From contig OY969717.1 in the NCBI GenBank assembly GCA_963702155.1, positions 1,178,001 to 1,242,000 on the forward strand: a stretch of DNA of 64,000 bases, written 5' to 3'. Every line of letters begins with the position of its first letter. Positions within the stretch are counted from its first letter, which is position 1. A program made the translations under genes and the position numbers. This document shows, piece after piece, positions 50,994 through 58,147 of this stretch. This DNA comes from G963702155 sp963702155 (lineage in GTDB: Bacteria > Pseudomonadota > Alphaproteobacteria > Micavibrionales > Micavibrionaceae). Below the pieces are notes generated by a model. That model was not told where the DNA came from, made no database searches, and saw nothing but the letters and a program-made list of their open reading frames with translations.

Positions 50994-52496
50994 TTAATCC
51001 AGTAAATATCCAAACTGCTCGTCATCTACGAACAAATCATCATCATCTTTGATATCAAACGTTTTTTTAATATTATCCGCAAAGGCAATTGCTAATGGGT
51101 TGCTGCGATGTACTGGCATTTTTTCCGCGCGTTTCTCATCTGCAAAAGGCTCAACCAGATATGGCGTTACAATGACAACCAACTCGGTTTCCTCACGCCT
51201 AAAACTATCGGATGAAACCAAATCGCCTAAAATCGGTGTATCTTTAATTCCAGGTAAACCTTGCATACCCGTAACGGCTTCTGACTGCAACAATCCGGCA
51301 ATCATTAGGCTGCCCCCACTCGGCATTTCTACGGTTGTATCCGCGCGGCGAATATCCAGTCCAGGTACAGTCAGATCTGCCAATGTTACCGCATTCTCAA
51401 AATCAAGTGATGAAACTTCTGTATTCATTTGCAGGCTAATCCGTTTGTCCGATAATACAATCGGCTTAAAATTTAACGATACGCCAAATTCTCTAAATTC
51501 AATAACGATGTTACCGACCTGATCTCGTCCTACAGGTACAGGGAACTCGCCCCCCGCCAAAAATCCGGCCTGCTCGCCCGATACGGCTGTTAAGTTTGGC
51601 TCGGCTAGAATATTAACCAAGTTTTCCTCTGCGAGCGCGTTAAGAAAAATCCCCAAAGTACCAATACCGCCAATACCGGTATCTAATAATAATCTTGCAG
51701 TTGCCGCCGGATCACCTGATAGGGTAATTCCCCCACCGCGTTGCGCTGCTAAACTTCCGCCACCACGCTCATTTGTGGAAAGCAGTCCTCCAAAAATACG
51801 CTCATCTGATAATTCATTCAAATCATTCGCCGCCGTTTCAATACCTAGCTCTTTTAAAACCGTACGGCTCGCCTCCAGTATTTTAACTTGCAGCATAACC
51901 TGCTGTTCGCCGCGTACATCCATAAGATTTGCAATTAATTCATCAGCCGTTCCTTCCAAATCTTGTAAATCGCTCACATATGCGGAAACAAGCTTTGTAA
52001 TACGTGAAGCAACATCAGGGTTATCAGCACTTCCCGTTAAAATAATCTGATCATGAACTGCACGAACTCTTACATTTTGGTTAGGAAAAAGATCTGCAAT
52101 CATCGCTTCTATAGCGTCGGTATCATATGAAACGTGAATATCAATTTTCTTAACAACATTGCCTTCCGCATCAATTGCAATAAGATTTGTATCACCAATA
52201 TTTAAACCGACAACATACAATCGATTAGACTGCACCGCCATAACATCAATAACATTGGGATCAGCAACCAATATATCTGCAACATTCCCGCCTACATCAA
52301 TCAGTTCCGCTTTACCAAGTGTGATAATCGTAGGGGTAATCTTGTAAGGCTTGACGGCGGCTTCCAAATCACCTTTCGCCGCTATACCTTTTCCGGACAA
52401 AGGAAAGAATGATAATCCGCTTGCTACCCCGCAAATAAGGGCAATCCTGCCAATATATTGCGCGTGCATTTGTATTTTTTTTAAAAACATTGTCAT
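50994..52496 (-). CDS. cpaC: Tad secretin CpaC/RcpA
   Basis: CpaC forms the outer-membrane channel for the Flp pilus. The 500-residue protein has a Sec signal, the N-terminal pilus domain (ITLGKAELIDVGGNVADILVADPNVIDVMAVQSNRLYVVGLNIGDTNLI), a BON-like region, and the C-terminal secretin domain (LVNILAEPNLTAVSGEQAGFLAGGEFPVPV and the terminal TELVVIVTPYLVEP). The ATG at 52496 has GAGAGAT about 10 bases upstream. The stand-alone protein at 43353 repeats its N-terminal domain. Confidence 0.94.
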   Translation of the reverse strand: MTMFLKKIQMHAQYIGRIALICGVASGLSFFPLSGKGIAAKGDLEAAVKPYKITPTIITLGKAELIDVGGNVADILVADPNVIDVMAVQSNRLYVVGLNIGDTNLIAIDAEGNVVKKIDIHVSYDTDAIEAMIADLFPNQNVRVRAVHDQIILTGSADNPDVASRITKLVSAYVSDLQDLEGTADELIANLMDVRGEQQVMLQVKILEASRTVLKELGIETAANDLNELSDERIFGGLLSTNERGGGSLAAQRGGGITLSGDPAATARLLLDTGIGGIGTLGIFLNALAEENLVNILAEPNLTAVSGEQAGFLAGGEFPVPVGRDQVGNIVIEFREFGVSLNFKPIVLSDKRISLQMNTEVSSLDFENAVTLADLTVPGLDIRRADTTVEMPSGGSLMIAGLLQSEAVTGMQGLPGIKDTPILGDLVSSDSFRREETELVVIVTPYLVEPFADEKRAEKMPVHRSNPLAIAFADNIKKTFDIKDDDDLFVDDEQFGYLLD

Positions 52497-52562
52497 GACT
52501 TTATCTCTCTATTTATAAACGCAGCAAAAATAGGAATAAGGGTTATACCCTTTTATGAATTA

Positions 52563-53450
52563 TTATCGTGTTTGGACTGATTGAACCTGATCACCGTTAT
52601 AGACTCGCATAATTGTATTACTGACATTTGAATCCTTTTTCATACGCTCATATTCGGCAAAAATTTCATCACCCATATTTGTTAAACGCGCATCGGATAC
52701 TGTTGGCCATTCTTTTGTAAAAACCACATCATCGCCAACCCCTCGCAACGCTAGATGAAGCTCGCCCATCTCTTGTGCTAATGTTAAACGCTCCATATCT
52801 TTGACACTTACGGCCAAAGTAACGGTCTTACCAATTTTGACCTCTTCCTCATCTTCCCGCACGGCTGATTGGTCAACGGCAACAACAGCTACATTTTGAA
52901 TAATGGTCTCTGTCGCCAATCGATCGAGGTTAAGCTTAAACATCGCTTGCACTTGCGGGTTTTCGTCATCTGTACGGATAGTTTCTTTATATGTCAAAAT
53001 CACATCTACAAAATCGCCAGGGCCTATAAAGCCCGCAACCATGCTAGAGGCTTTAACCTCAATGGCAACGGCGCGCATACCCGGTGCCAAGCTTGCCGCA
53101 ACAAAGTTACCCTTATCTTCGGCAATCAAGGCCGATTTAACGACTGGCTCGCCTTCCGCAATATTACGCGCCAAACGCCCTTTAACCGCATCTACGGCAT
53201 CCTGATCATCCATACGTACAACCGCGCCCGGAAAACGGCTACTCTTTGGCCAGTCTTGCCATTCCATATCACTGGAACCAAGCTCTGAGCCAATTTTCAA
53301 ATCTTTTGACGCTACCAAAATCTGTATCTTTTCCGCCGGTTGCATATCACCCGCATCATTACCACCGCCAAGGCTAACCTGCACTAGAACAGCAACAAGC
53401 ACAGCCACAACAACGGCCCCCACCAGCACAATCAAAACATTTTTATTCAT
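52563..53450 (-). CDS. cpaB: CpaB/RcpC-type pilus assembly protein (SAF domain)
   Basis: This is a 295-residue periplasmic protein with an N-terminal signal anchor (NVLIVLVGAVVVAVLVAVLVQVSLG) and an SAF domain (IQILVASKDLKIGSELGSSDMEWQDWP, PVVKSALIAEDKGNFVAASLAPGMRAVAIEVKASSMVAGFIGPGDFVDVILTY). It is needed for Flp pilus assembly in homologous systems. GAGGA precedes the ATG. It lies 67 bases upstream of cpaC. Confidence 0.92.
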   Translation of the reverse strand: MNKNVLIVLVGAVVVAVLVAVLVQVSLGGGNDAGDMQPAEKIQILVASKDLKIGSELGSSDMEWQDWPKSSRFPGAVVRMDDQDAVDAVKGRLARNIAEGEPVVKSALIAEDKGNFVAASLAPGMRAVAIEVKASSMVAGFIGPGDFVDVILTYKETIRTDDENPQVQAMFKLNLDRLATETIIQNVAVVAVDQSAVREDEEEVKIGKTVTLAVSVKDMERLTLAQEMGELHLALRGVGDDVVFTKEWPTVSDARLTNMGDEIFAEYERMKKDSNVSNTIMRVYNGDQVQSVQTR

Positions 53451-53691
53451 TGGATCCTCATAAATATAGATCGACCGTTAATTTTGAACGCAAAAACAAA
53501 AAATTTTAGTGAAAAAATTACGCAGTCCTAAAGATACTTTTAAAACGAAGGAGTAAAAGAACGGGACTATTCCCCGAAAACAAGATACTTCAATACCTAT
53601 AATGCCCGTTAAAGATTAAGAAACCTTAAAAAATTACAGGCAATTTGATGTTGATAATCAGACACCTTTTGAAAAAAGGCCTGAAGCAATA

Positions 53692-54240
53692 TTAAGATGT
53701 TACAAATAAACGCAGCGTTTCAATATTAAAATACCCTACTTTGGCAAAAGATGCCAGAGCGCCAATAACAATTGCAATACCATAAGGCAAATGCCCCTCT
53801 CCGGCTTGAATACTTGCAAGCCAGCCTTTATGTGCACTAGCTTTAAATGGCTTATATTTTTGCAAAATAACGGTGATAATGGCCAAAACACCGCCTGCAA
53901 TCGTCATGTAAACAACTAACGGGAACAACCCTTTTAACCCCGCCCATAACGCAAAGGCCGTGCCCAGTTTTGAATCCCCCGCTCCAAGCATTCTGAATGC
54001 AAATAAAACAAGCGTGACAACAAAGAAGATCGCCGCCCCGATCAGATGTGAAACCAATGAAGAAAACGGGTACCCCCCGTTACCAATTGATAATATTACA
54101 AACACTATAAAAAACACAGATCCGACAATCACGGTATGAATGTTTGGAATGCGCAAACCTTTAACATCAGAAATCGCGGATAAAACACCCGTACCGATAA
54201 CTATAAACAACCCTGTCAGAAATACGATAAGAAAAAACAT
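53692..54240 (-). CDS. cpaA: Prepilin peptidase CpaA/TadV
   Basis: This is a membrane aspartic peptidase of the type IV prepilin family. It is 182 residues with about six hydrophobic segments and the two catalytic Asp blocks SAISDVKGLRIPN and MLGAGDSKLGTA. It lacks the N-terminal methylase domain of PilD, as is usual for tad peptidases. It would process Flp and the TadE-like pseudopilins; whether it also cuts the three large prepilins at 38-43 kb is unknown. It is 107 bases after flp. Confidence 0.9.
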   Translation of the reverse strand: MFFLIVFLTGLFIVIGTGVLSAISDVKGLRIPNIHTVIVGSVFFIVFVILSIGNGGYPFSSLVSHLIGAAIFFVVTLVLFAFRMLGAGDSKLGTAFALWAGLKGLFPLVVYMTIAGGVLAIITVILQKYKPFKASAHKGWLASIQAGEGHLPYGIAIVIGALASFAKVGYFNIETLRLFVTS

Positions 54241-54292
54241 TGCTGATAAATTACCACGATTAAGTTAAAAAATAAAACCATACACCAATACG

Positions 54293-54324
54293 AAAAAGAC
54301 CCGCTTTCAAAAGCGAGCCTTTTC
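54293..54324 (-). terminator. Terminator or attenuator after flp
   Basis: On the minus strand GGCTCGCTT pairs with AAGCGGGTC around TTGA and is followed by five T. It sits between flp and cpaA, so it could let the abundant pilin be made in excess of the assembly proteins. Confidence 0.75.
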
Positions 54325-54347
54325 TTAAATTCTATAATCGCTATATC

Positions 54348-54536
54348 TTAGCTACCGCGACCATTCAAGCTACCTTGCATCTCTGTAAATAAGCCAACAA
54401 GATCATCACCAAACAGATATGTAACTGTTGCAATGGCCAATGAAATACCGGCGGCAATCAGACCATATTCAATGGCGGTCGCGCCGTCTTCTTTATTCAT
54501 GTACGCTTCTTTTAGTGCTAATAGTTTAAGTAACAT
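54348..54536 (-). CDS. flp: Flp/Fap-type major pilin
   Basis: This is a 62-residue type IVb pilin precursor with the Flp cleavage motif NKEDG/ATAIEYGLIAAG (Gly at -1, Glu at +5, Tyr at +6) followed by one hydrophobic helix and a short Gly/Ser-rich end. AAGGAG precedes the ATG at 54536. A consensus CtrA box lies about 106 bases upstream. Confidence 0.93.
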   Translation of the reverse strand: MLLKLLALKEAYMNKEDGATAIEYGLIAAGISLAIATVTYLFGDDLVGLFTEMQGSLNGRGS

Positions 54537-54641
54537 AATTTATCTCCTTTAAGATTTTTATCGTCTCCGGTTTAGCCCCCTGCTTCATCCAAAATATGAA
54601 GGTGTTAACCGTTACCTATCTATAAGTATATCCGAGTATAT

Positions 54642-54656
54642 TTAAGGTTAGGTTAA
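54642..54656 (-). promoter_or_regulatory. CtrA-type binding site upstream of flp
   Basis: The perfect match TTAA-N7-TTAA (on the minus strand TTAACCTAACCTTAA) is the full-length CtrA box of Alphaproteobacteria. It is in the only sizeable non-coding region before the flp start. In Caulobacter the equivalent pilA gene is CtrA-controlled. An extra half-site-like TTAACC lies at 54605-54610. Confidence 0.7.
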
Positions 54657-54703
54657 AAATAGATTGTGTTTTATCCTTTTATTATTGTTTTATATCAAGG
54701 CGT

Positions 54704-54736
54704 TAAAAAGGCCCGTACTTTTAAAAATACGGACCC
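54704..54736 (-). terminator. Intrinsic terminator after tadG
   Basis: On the minus strand GGTCCGTA pairs with TACGGGCC (one T-G pair) around a 10-base loop and is followed by five T. It lies just downstream of the tadG stop and upstream of the flp promoter region. Confidence 0.75.
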
Positions 54737-54760
54737 ATACTTTTTTATATAAAAATTATA

Positions 54761-56233
54761 TTAGTTGGTAATGTGAAGATTACTAAGTTCTCGGCTAATA
54801 CTCTCAAACGCCGCAATTAAATCATCACCATTGGCCGCCGCATAGTATTTTGATTCATCCGAAGCACAGTCTTTATAATACTGCTCACTCGGTTTCCCAA
54901 TTATACTATTGCCAAAGGTCACGGTGTAAATTGCAATACCCTTATCTTTCATCATGTCACATGTTTCGGCAAATCGCTCATTCGCCTCGCGCACGCCATC
55001 ACCGCGATTGGTCGTACCAAGCTGCCCTTCATCAATATACCCATAAGCCGAAAAATCTGATTGTTCATCAATACCGGGTTTTTTCCAAAGCTGGTTTTCG
55101 CCATCGGTCATCATAACTACCGCCTTACGCCAGTATTCGCTTTCATAACTTGCGCCCTCATTAAATGGCTCTTCTGGTGATAATACGCGCCATCCCCATG
55201 TCATACCTAAATTACCAAGCGTACCGCCCCGGCACCAGTACACAATATCCTCAATGGCCGTAACCAATGTATCCTCATCATTTGTAAGGGGCACAATTGG
55301 ATTATCGGTTGGACATCCCAAATTCGGCGTACGGCGATTATTACAATTCCGGTAGGGAAGATTTAAATCACCGCCCTTTTCTTCATCCCAAAAATTGTTA
55401 TCCTCATCGCCTGTTGTATGTTCCCACCAGAATGCGTCCCAATATCCGCCATCATTAACACTGTCATCATTTGTATCATATGGATATGGGCGAGCCATAA
55501 CGCAACCCTGCCATTGTGTTGGCTCACTCATGTCATACGTTACATCCGCGCGTGCTGGTACAATGGGTAGCTCCACATAATCTGCCGCAATACTGCCAAT
55601 ATTCACAGTTGCCGCATATGGAACCAGACCAACTTTTAAAAACCGTTTATCTTTCACACGGTTAAAAATAATATCAACAAAGCTAAGCGAGGCCGTTCTT
55701 AAATCTTCAATTTTTCTACCTTGCATTGATCCAGTTACATCAACCACCAATGCCACTTCCAGCCCGCGAACTTCGCGGCGTACAGTCGTCTGCGCATCAA
55801 CATTTATTTTATCAACACCCAAAACGTTTAAAAACATCGTTTTGTAATATGCCTTTGCTGTTACAACAACATCATCGCCATTGATCTGATAATTCAAATC
55901 ATACGCAACACCGACTTTATGTTCAGGATAATTAACTTCAAAAAACCGATTTAGACGCTGCTCTAAACTGCTTCCGCTCGCCGCCGCCGCCGTAGCTGCC
56001 AATGCCGCCGCATCCAACGCATGTGTCAAACGCTCTTTAACCAAATACGCATGTGAAATGTCTAAGGCCATACCAACCGCACCTATTATCAATGGTGCTG
56101 AAACTGCAAATAATACAAGTAGCGTTGCGCGCGTACTGCGAATATACAAACTCATCAAATTTTTAAACCCTCGGCGCTCAACACCCTCAAGGTTTTTATC
56201 TTGATTTTTTATCTCTTCTATGCGCATTTTCAT
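54761..56233 (-). CDS. tadG: TadG-like VWA-domain pilus protein
   Basis: This is a 490-residue protein. Residues about 30-60 form a hydrophobic TadG/TadE-type N-terminal helix (ATLLVLFAVSAPLIIGAVGMALDISHAYLVKERLTHALDAAALA). From about residue 155 a VWA domain begins with the intact MIDAS motif ALVVDVTGSMQGRKI, then TASLSFVDIIFN and a late VVMMTDGENQ. Such TadG proteins are envelope-anchored minor components that may mediate adhesion or hold the pilus. The ATG at 56233 has GGGGAT upstream. It ends the tadE-tadE-tadG transcript. Confidence 0.88.
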   Translation of the reverse strand: MKMRIEEIKNQDKNLEGVERRGFKNLMSLYIRSTRATLLVLFAVSAPLIIGAVGMALDISHAYLVKERLTHALDAAALAATAAAASGSSLEQRLNRFFEVNYPEHKVGVAYDLNYQINGDDVVVTAKAYYKTMFLNVLGVDKINVDAQTTVRREVRGLEVALVVDVTGSMQGRKIEDLRTASLSFVDIIFNRVKDKRFLKVGLVPYAATVNIGSIAADYVELPIVPARADVTYDMSEPTQWQGCVMARPYPYDTNDDSVNDGGYWDAFWWEHTTGDEDNNFWDEEKGGDLNLPYRNCNNRRTPNLGCPTDNPIVPLTNDEDTLVTAIEDIVYWCRGGTLGNLGMTWGWRVLSPEEPFNEGASYESEYWRKAVVMMTDGENQLWKKPGIDEQSDFSAYGYIDEGQLGTTNRGDGVREANERFAETCDMMKDKGIAIYTVTFGNSIIGKPSEQYYKDCASDESKYYAAANGDDLIAAFESISRELSNLHITN

Positions 56234-56237
56234 TATA

Positions 56238-56774
56238 TTATCCCCCTCTCATAGGAACCGTAGAACTAAGGCGGCCTCTTACAAAAGACACTTCCTCAAT
56301 CATAAAATCATCGACAACAAATCCGGCGAAAACCGGCTCGAATGTGTATTGTACAGTAACAATAACTAATCCCTCACCCTCAACACCTAAACCTTCTAAA
56401 CTGCTAAGCGCTTCATTATTCGGACTCATATTTTGTGTACGGCGCCATAAGATTATACTATTGCCGTCATCATCAAATTCAGTGCTCACTATATCAACAC
56501 CAAAGCTTGTTGTATCAAACGGAACAAGACTAACCAGACCGCCATTGATCGCTTCATCAATATCCGAAGATGTAACAGATTTACTACGTGCTATAAGATC
56601 GGCTGTCACTTGTGAGGCACGTATAGTTTTTTGCGATGCTAAAATTCCAAATCCCATATCAAATGTGCCTAATAATAAAATCAATAAAATCGGAAAAATT
56701 AGCGTTGCTTCAATGGCCGCCAACCCGTCCTCATTTTTGCTCTTGCGCAATATGCGTTTAAACCAATCGCTCAT
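56238..56774 (-). CDS. TadE-like minor pseudopilin
   Basis: This is a 178-residue protein with the TadE pattern: a short basic N-terminus, then NEDGLAAIEATLIFPILLILLLGTFDMG with Gly before the cleavage site and Glu in the helix. The rest is a small exported domain. The ATG at 56774 lies 4 bases beyond the stop of the preceding tadE gene, which favours it over one at 56798 that would overlap. It sits between the two other pilus genes. Confidence 0.85.
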   Translation of the reverse strand: MSDWFKRILRKSKNEDGLAAIEATLIFPILLILLLGTFDMGFGILASQKTIRASQVTADLIARSKSVTSSDIDEAINGGLVSLVPFDTTSFGVDIVSTEFDDDGNSIILWRRTQNMSPNNEALSSLEGLGVEGEGLVIVTVQYTFEPVFAGFVVDDFMIEEVSFVRGRLSSTVPMRGG

Positions 56775-56778
56775 AATT

Positions 56779-57384
56779 CTATTCTTCTTCAAACTCATAA
56801 GGCTCTGTTTTTAAAACAACGGTAGAGGTAAACACTTGTGAATTTGTACCTCCCTGTCCTAATAACTGCCCAATTAAAGGTGTTAACATTTCATACCGAA
56901 ATGACGTCCGGATCATCATGACATCACTGACCCCGCCCGCATTAAAACCGCGGGATTGCATATCGCCGTCTGCATTATATTGCGGCTGATAATCGCCAAA
57001 CCCGCCAAATGAACCAATACTAAGCGCTTCCAATTCAACATCTTCACACGTCACTAAGCCAATTAACCGTAAACAAAGCGCATCTCTAAACATCGCCTCT
57101 TGTGCTACCGGATCTGTTGTTGCCTGTTGTATCTGCCCCGTTCTGATCATACGCGAGGCTGTACCGGTCGCACTCTCCAATAACGCCGCGGATGTGAACA
57201 TCATTGCAACTTCGATGATACCTACAAGAACAAGGATAAAAGGAATAGAAAGCAACGCAAATTCAATTGCAACTGTGCCATCTTCATTGCGCAAAATTTT
57301 TACAAAAAAACGCGATGGCTTTACAGGAGCGCCCCGTTTATCAACGGAATCAATCTGCGTATATCTGTATCTTTTAATTTGCAT
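56779..57384 (-). CDS. tadE: TadE-like minor pseudopilin
   Basis: This is a 201-residue protein beginning with a basic segment (residues 1-30), then NEDGTVAIEFALLSIPFILVLVGIIEVAMMF, the TadE/TadF-type pseudopilin helix with Gly at -1 and Glu in the helix. Two Cys (CLRLIGLVTCEDV) follow. It is the first gene of the tadE-tadE-tadG operon. CpaA is the probable peptidase. Confidence 0.88.
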   Translation of the reverse strand: MQIKRYRYTQIDSVDKRGAPVKPSRFFVKILRNEDGTVAIEFALLSIPFILVLVGIIEVAMMFTSAALLESATGTASRMIRTGQIQQATTDPVAQEAMFRDALCLRLIGLVTCEDVELEALSIGSFGGFGDYQPQYNADGDMQSRGFNAGGVSDVMMIRTSFRYEMLTPLIGQLLGQGGTNSQVFTSTVVLKTEPYEFEEE

Positions 57385-57414
57385 TTTATTAAAAATTTGC
57401 CTTGTTTTCGGGCA

Positions 57415-57435
57415 TAAAAAAAGCGCTCACGCGCT
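57415..57435 (-). terminator. Intrinsic terminator after the pseudokinase operon
   Basis: On the minus strand AGCGC pairs with GCGCT around GTGA and is followed by a run of T. It separates the hypothetical-membrane-protein gene from the tadE operon. Confidence 0.6.
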
Positions 57436-57566
57436 AAATATAAAAAACAACCACAAACCCCTTTTAAATAAGAAAACCCTATCTTTAAGTATAAGTACCA
57501 AACATAAATAAACCTTTAAATTTAGATAGAATTAAACATAAACACCGACCATCTTATCTACACTAT

Positions 57567-58115
57567 TTACTCATCCGTATCCTTTACAACATTTGCCCCG
57601 TCAACCAGCGGAAACCCGTATTCATCTAATTTCATGTTACCGCTAACTTCTTCACCCCACCTGTCAATAAGAGCCTGCTTTTCTTTCTCAATCGTTTTTG
57701 TCCGCGCAATACCCTTTTGATAAAGAAAACCGGAAACTGTACTGCTAAGCGCCCATTCAATAAGGTAGCCAGCCGCCGCTGCCGAATACATGATAACAAT
57801 CGCCATAGGATCACTAATAATGTTGATTGATCGATCAAAACTTCCGCCATTAAACCATAAATCAAGCAAAAAGGGGGTGCACCCCGCTAGATTTACTGCC
57901 CCAATAGTGACAGACCTTGTTTTTTTACGGCTCGGATCAACAAAATACGCCACTATAGTCGGCAACATTCCAATCAATAATAAAAAAGTAGTAGATAAAA
58001 ATATCGCGCTCATTAAAATGACCGGCACTAAAAGAAACTTGCCGGATCCCTTTCGCGCTTTAGATCCGCCAGCCTTGCGCTTTGATTTTTTTGTTTCCGC
58101 TTTTTTCTTGGCCAT
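57567..58115 (-). CDS. Uncharacterised membrane protein beside the pseudokinase
   Basis: This is a 182-residue protein with a very basic N-terminus (residues 1-26, Lys-rich with KAETKKSKRKAG), two clear membrane helices (about 30-60, FLLVPVILMSAIFLSTTFLLLIGML, and about 100-130, AIVIMYSAAAAGYLIEWAL), and a polar C-terminus (LIDRWGEEVSGNMKLDEYGFPLVDG). I do not recognise a family. It lies 32 bases downstream of the pseudokinase gene, so the two are probably co-transcribed. Confidence 0.65.
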   Translation of the reverse strand: MAKKKAETKKSKRKAGGSKARKGSGKFLLVPVILMSAIFLSTTFLLLIGMLPTIVAYFVDPSRKKTRSVTIGAVNLAGCTPFLLDLWFNGGSFDRSINIISDPMAIVIMYSAAAAGYLIEWALSSTVSGFLYQKGIARTKTIEKEKQALIDRWGEEVSGNMKLDEYGFPLVDGANVVKDTDE

Positions 58116-58147
58116 AAAAATTGCTCGTTATAGATTTTTTTAAAACA

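Noticed and set aside
53608..53630. Palindrome TTAAGAAACCTTAA upstream of cpaB
   Set aside because: The spacing between TTAA units is 6, not 7, so it does not fit the CtrA box; no other regulator is recognised.
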